Shown: positions 62,655-64,000 of the stretch, piece after piece
How positions within the stretch are numbered: the first letter of the stretch is position 1
How the letters are laid out: each line of letters opens with the position of its first letter
Origin: Chitinophaga horti
GTDB taxonomy: Bacteria; Bacteroidota; Bacteroidia; Chitinophagales; Chitinophagaceae
Direction of reading: 5' to 3'
NCBI RefSeq assembly: GCF_022867795.2
Contig: NZ_CP107006.1
Coordinates: 6,076,001-6,140,000 of the forward strand
Length of the DNA stretch: 64,000 bases
Made by a program: the position numbers and the translations under genes
Notes under the pieces: model-generated
Database searches by the model: none
What the model saw: the letters and a program-made list of their open reading frames with translations, nothing else
What the model was told of the DNA's origin: nothing

Positions 62655-62686
62655 TTTGGGAAATATTAATTTTCAATGTACATTTG
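62655..62686 (+). promoter_or_regulatory. rpsP promoter (-33/-7)
   Basis: TTTG (62655-62658), a 20-base spacer and TACATTTG (62679-62686), leaving a leader of about 45 bases before rpsP. Confidence 0.8.
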
Positions 62687-62739
62687 CTGCCCGATAGAAA
62701 CAATATTTAATCACTCGCAAAAAATAATTCGACTTATTT

Positions 62740-63195
62740 ATGCCAGTAAAGATCCGTTTACAGAGACATGGCGCAAAAAAGAGACCTTTTTACTTCATCG
62801 TAGTAGCCGATGCGCGTGCGCCACGCGATGGTAAGTTCATCCAAAAGATCGGAACTTACAACCCGCTGACTGTTCCTGCTTCCATCAACATCGACACAGA
62901 GAAAGCGCTGCGTTGGTTGCAGAAAGGTGCTCAACCTACAGATACCGTTAGAAGGATCCTGTCTTTCAAAGGTGTGCTGTACCTGAAACACCTCCTGCGT
63001 GGTGTGAAACTGGGCCTGTTCGACGAGCCTACAGCTTACAAAAAATTCGAACAATGGCAGGCTGATCACGAGCAGAAAGTTTCTGCCCGTCGCGAAAGCC
63101 AGAAGAAAGCAAGAGTTGCTGCACCAGTAGTAAGGAAAGTAGAAGAAGCTCCGGCTCCTGCTGAACCAGCTGCTGAAGGCGAAGCTGAAGCTTAA
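62740..63195 (+). CDS. rpsP: 30S ribosomal protein S16
   Basis: A 151-residue S16. The core (1-80) has VKIRLQRHGAKKRPFYFIVVADARAPRDG by position, the family signature. The remaining 70 residues, beyond the usual length of about 80-90, form a Lys/Ala/Glu-rich extension (EEAPAPAEPAAEGEAEA), common in Bacteroidota. It assembles into the small ribosomal subunit. It is first in an rpsP-rimM-trmD set. Confidence 0.97.
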   Translation: MPVKIRLQRHGAKKRPFYFIVVADARAPRDGKFIQKIGTYNPLTVPASINIDTEKALRWLQKGAQPTDTVRRILSFKGVLYLKHLLRGVKLGLFDEPTAYKKFEQWQADHEQKVSARRESQKKARVAAPVVRKVEEAPAPAEPAAEGEAEA

Positions 63196-63217
63196 TTCTT
63201 ACAGATTAACATATTCA

Positions 63218-63250
63218 GAAAGGGAGGTTTGCTCGCAAACTTTCCCTTTT
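63218..63250 (+). terminator. Internal terminator between rpsP and rimM
   Basis: AAAGGGAGGTTTG pairs (with wobbles) with CAAACTTTCCCTTT over CTCG, followed by T. It probably reduces the rimM and trmD transcript relative to rpsP. Confidence 0.75.
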
Positions 63251-63284
63251 TGCTTTTTGGCCCTCACCAGCCGCACGGTGGTTT

Positions 63285-63803
63285 ATGACAAATTATTTCA
63301 GCATAGGTAAAATATCGGCCATTTTCGGCCTGGAAGGAGAGGTAGTGGTCAAGCACAGTCTTGGTAAACGTACCTCGCTTAAAGGTGTGGAAGTACTTTT
63401 CCTGGAAGAGCGGAAAGATAGTTTCATTCCCTATTTCATGGAGCGGGCAAAGCCGAAAGACCACGAGCATGTGTACGTAAAGCTGGAAGGGGTGTCGACT
63501 CCCGAACAGGCCCGTAAGCTGTTGCAGCGGGGAATTTACCTGGCCGAAACTGATTTTAAACAACAGGCCGCGTCATCTGCGCCACTGTCGTTACTGGGCT
63601 TCCAGGTGCAGGATAAGCACGAAGGTAGCCTGGGGGTAGTGGAAGAGGTGATAGAAATGCCGATGCAGGTGTTGATAAAGGTAACATTGGACGGAAAGGA
63701 GATGTTACTGCCTATCAACGATCAAACCCTGCAGAAGGTCGACAAGAAGCAACAAACCGTTCACCTCGACCTGCCAGAGGGCTTGCTGGACATTTATAAA
63801 TAG
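63285..63803 (+). CDS. rimM: RimM, ribosome maturation factor
   Basis: A 172-residue protein with the N-terminal RimM domain (FSIGKISAIFGLEGEVVVKH by position) and a C-terminal PRC-barrel (LLGFQVQDKHEGSLGVVEEV by position). It helps process the 16S rRNA 3' domain for the small subunit, acting near S19. It ends five bases before trmD. Confidence 0.93.
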   Translation: MTNYFSIGKISAIFGLEGEVVVKHSLGKRTSLKGVEVLFLEERKDSFIPYFMERAKPKDHEHVYVKLEGVSTPEQARKLLQRGIYLAETDFKQQAASSAPLSLLGFQVQDKHEGSLGVVEEVIEMPMQVLIKVTLDGKEMLLPINDQTLQKVDKKQQTVHLDLPEGLLDIYK

Positions 63804-63808
63804 GGATT

Positions 63809-64000
63809 ATGCGAATAGATATCATCAGCGTGCTGCCCGAATTGCTGGAAAGCCCGTTTTCCCATTCCATTCTGAAAAGAGCGAAAGCAAAAGGACTGCT
63901 GGAAATCAACGTGCACCATCTGAGGCAATACTCTACCTTCAAACACCAGCAGGTGGACGACTACCAGTTTGGTGGCGGCGCCGGTATGGTCATGATGATG
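63809..64000 (+). CDS. trmD: TrmD, tRNA (guanine-N1)-methyltransferase (3' end outside window)
   Basis: The frame begins at ATG 63809 with MRIDIISVLPELLESPFSHS and reaches DDYQFGGGAGMVM, the diagnostic TrmD motif, before the window ends. It methylates G37 in tRNAs and prevents frameshifting. It follows rimM after five bases, completing the conserved rpsP-rimM-trmD order. Confidence 0.95.
   Translation, partial: MRIDIISVLPELLESPFSHSILKRAKAKGLLEINVHHLRQYSTFKHQQVDDYQFGGGAGMVMMM

Overview
The window looks like chromosome from a Chitinophaga-like member of the Bacteroidota (Chitinophagaceae). Supporting signs are a PorX-type type IX secretion regulator, SusC/SusD proteins, a short SigA-type primary sigma factor, a DUF6427-type membrane protein, a GC content near 50% (judged by eye) and many promoters of the Bacteroidota -33/-7 type (TTTG, then TAnnTTTG). 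No insertion sequence, prophage, CRISPR array or rRNA gene was seen. All family names come from reading motifs; no search was run.

Layout. 1-6.2 kb (+): the PorX C-terminus, a small unknown protein, an MBL-fold hydrolase, a helix-hairpin-helix membrane protein, an acyl-CoA dehydrogenase and a GapN-like aldehyde dehydrogenase with an altered catalytic motif. 6.4-8.3 kb: an AraC-type regulator facing a 38-residue membrane peptide, then a membrane-anchored dihaem cytochrome c. 8.5-12.5 kb (-): tig-clpP, clpX and tRNA-Leu. 12.7-18.7 kb (+): relA/spoT, a repeat-rich spacer, purA, an acidic AT-hook protein and pabB. 18.7-26 kb: a TIGR01777 epimerase, a secreted unknown protein, a DUF6427 protein, purQ, a free-standing DsbD alpha domain, dsbD and tRNA-Ala. 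26.3-32.1 kb: a GNAT enzyme, a TonB-dependent receptor, and a PAS histidine kinase with a single-domain response regulator.

32.4-46.7 kb is a mannoside-utilisation locus: a LacI-type regulator, SusC, SusD and two divergent GH92 alpha-mannosidases. Three copies of an AAACCGGTTT palindrome lie in its control regions and probably form the regulator's operon set. A zinc-ribbon protein and an SPFH protein sit between the two mannosidases. About 1.1 kb of structured non-coding DNA separates lacI from susC.

47.6-53.3 kb (-) is the most unusual block. An E1-like adenylating enzyme and a GNAT-fold acyltransferase lie directly upstream of a 7TM-DISM sensor kinase, a receiver-histidine kinase hybrid and a single-domain receiver, the last three overlapping. 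It reads as a possible cassette that makes and senses a small molecule. 54-64 kb holds an exported superoxide dismutase, a GT39-like glycosyltransferase, a PAP2 phosphatase, an LptF/G permease, a frameshifted unknown gene, a START-like protein, the primary sigma factor, ffh with a hairpin leader, and rpsP-rimM-trmD (trmD runs off the window).
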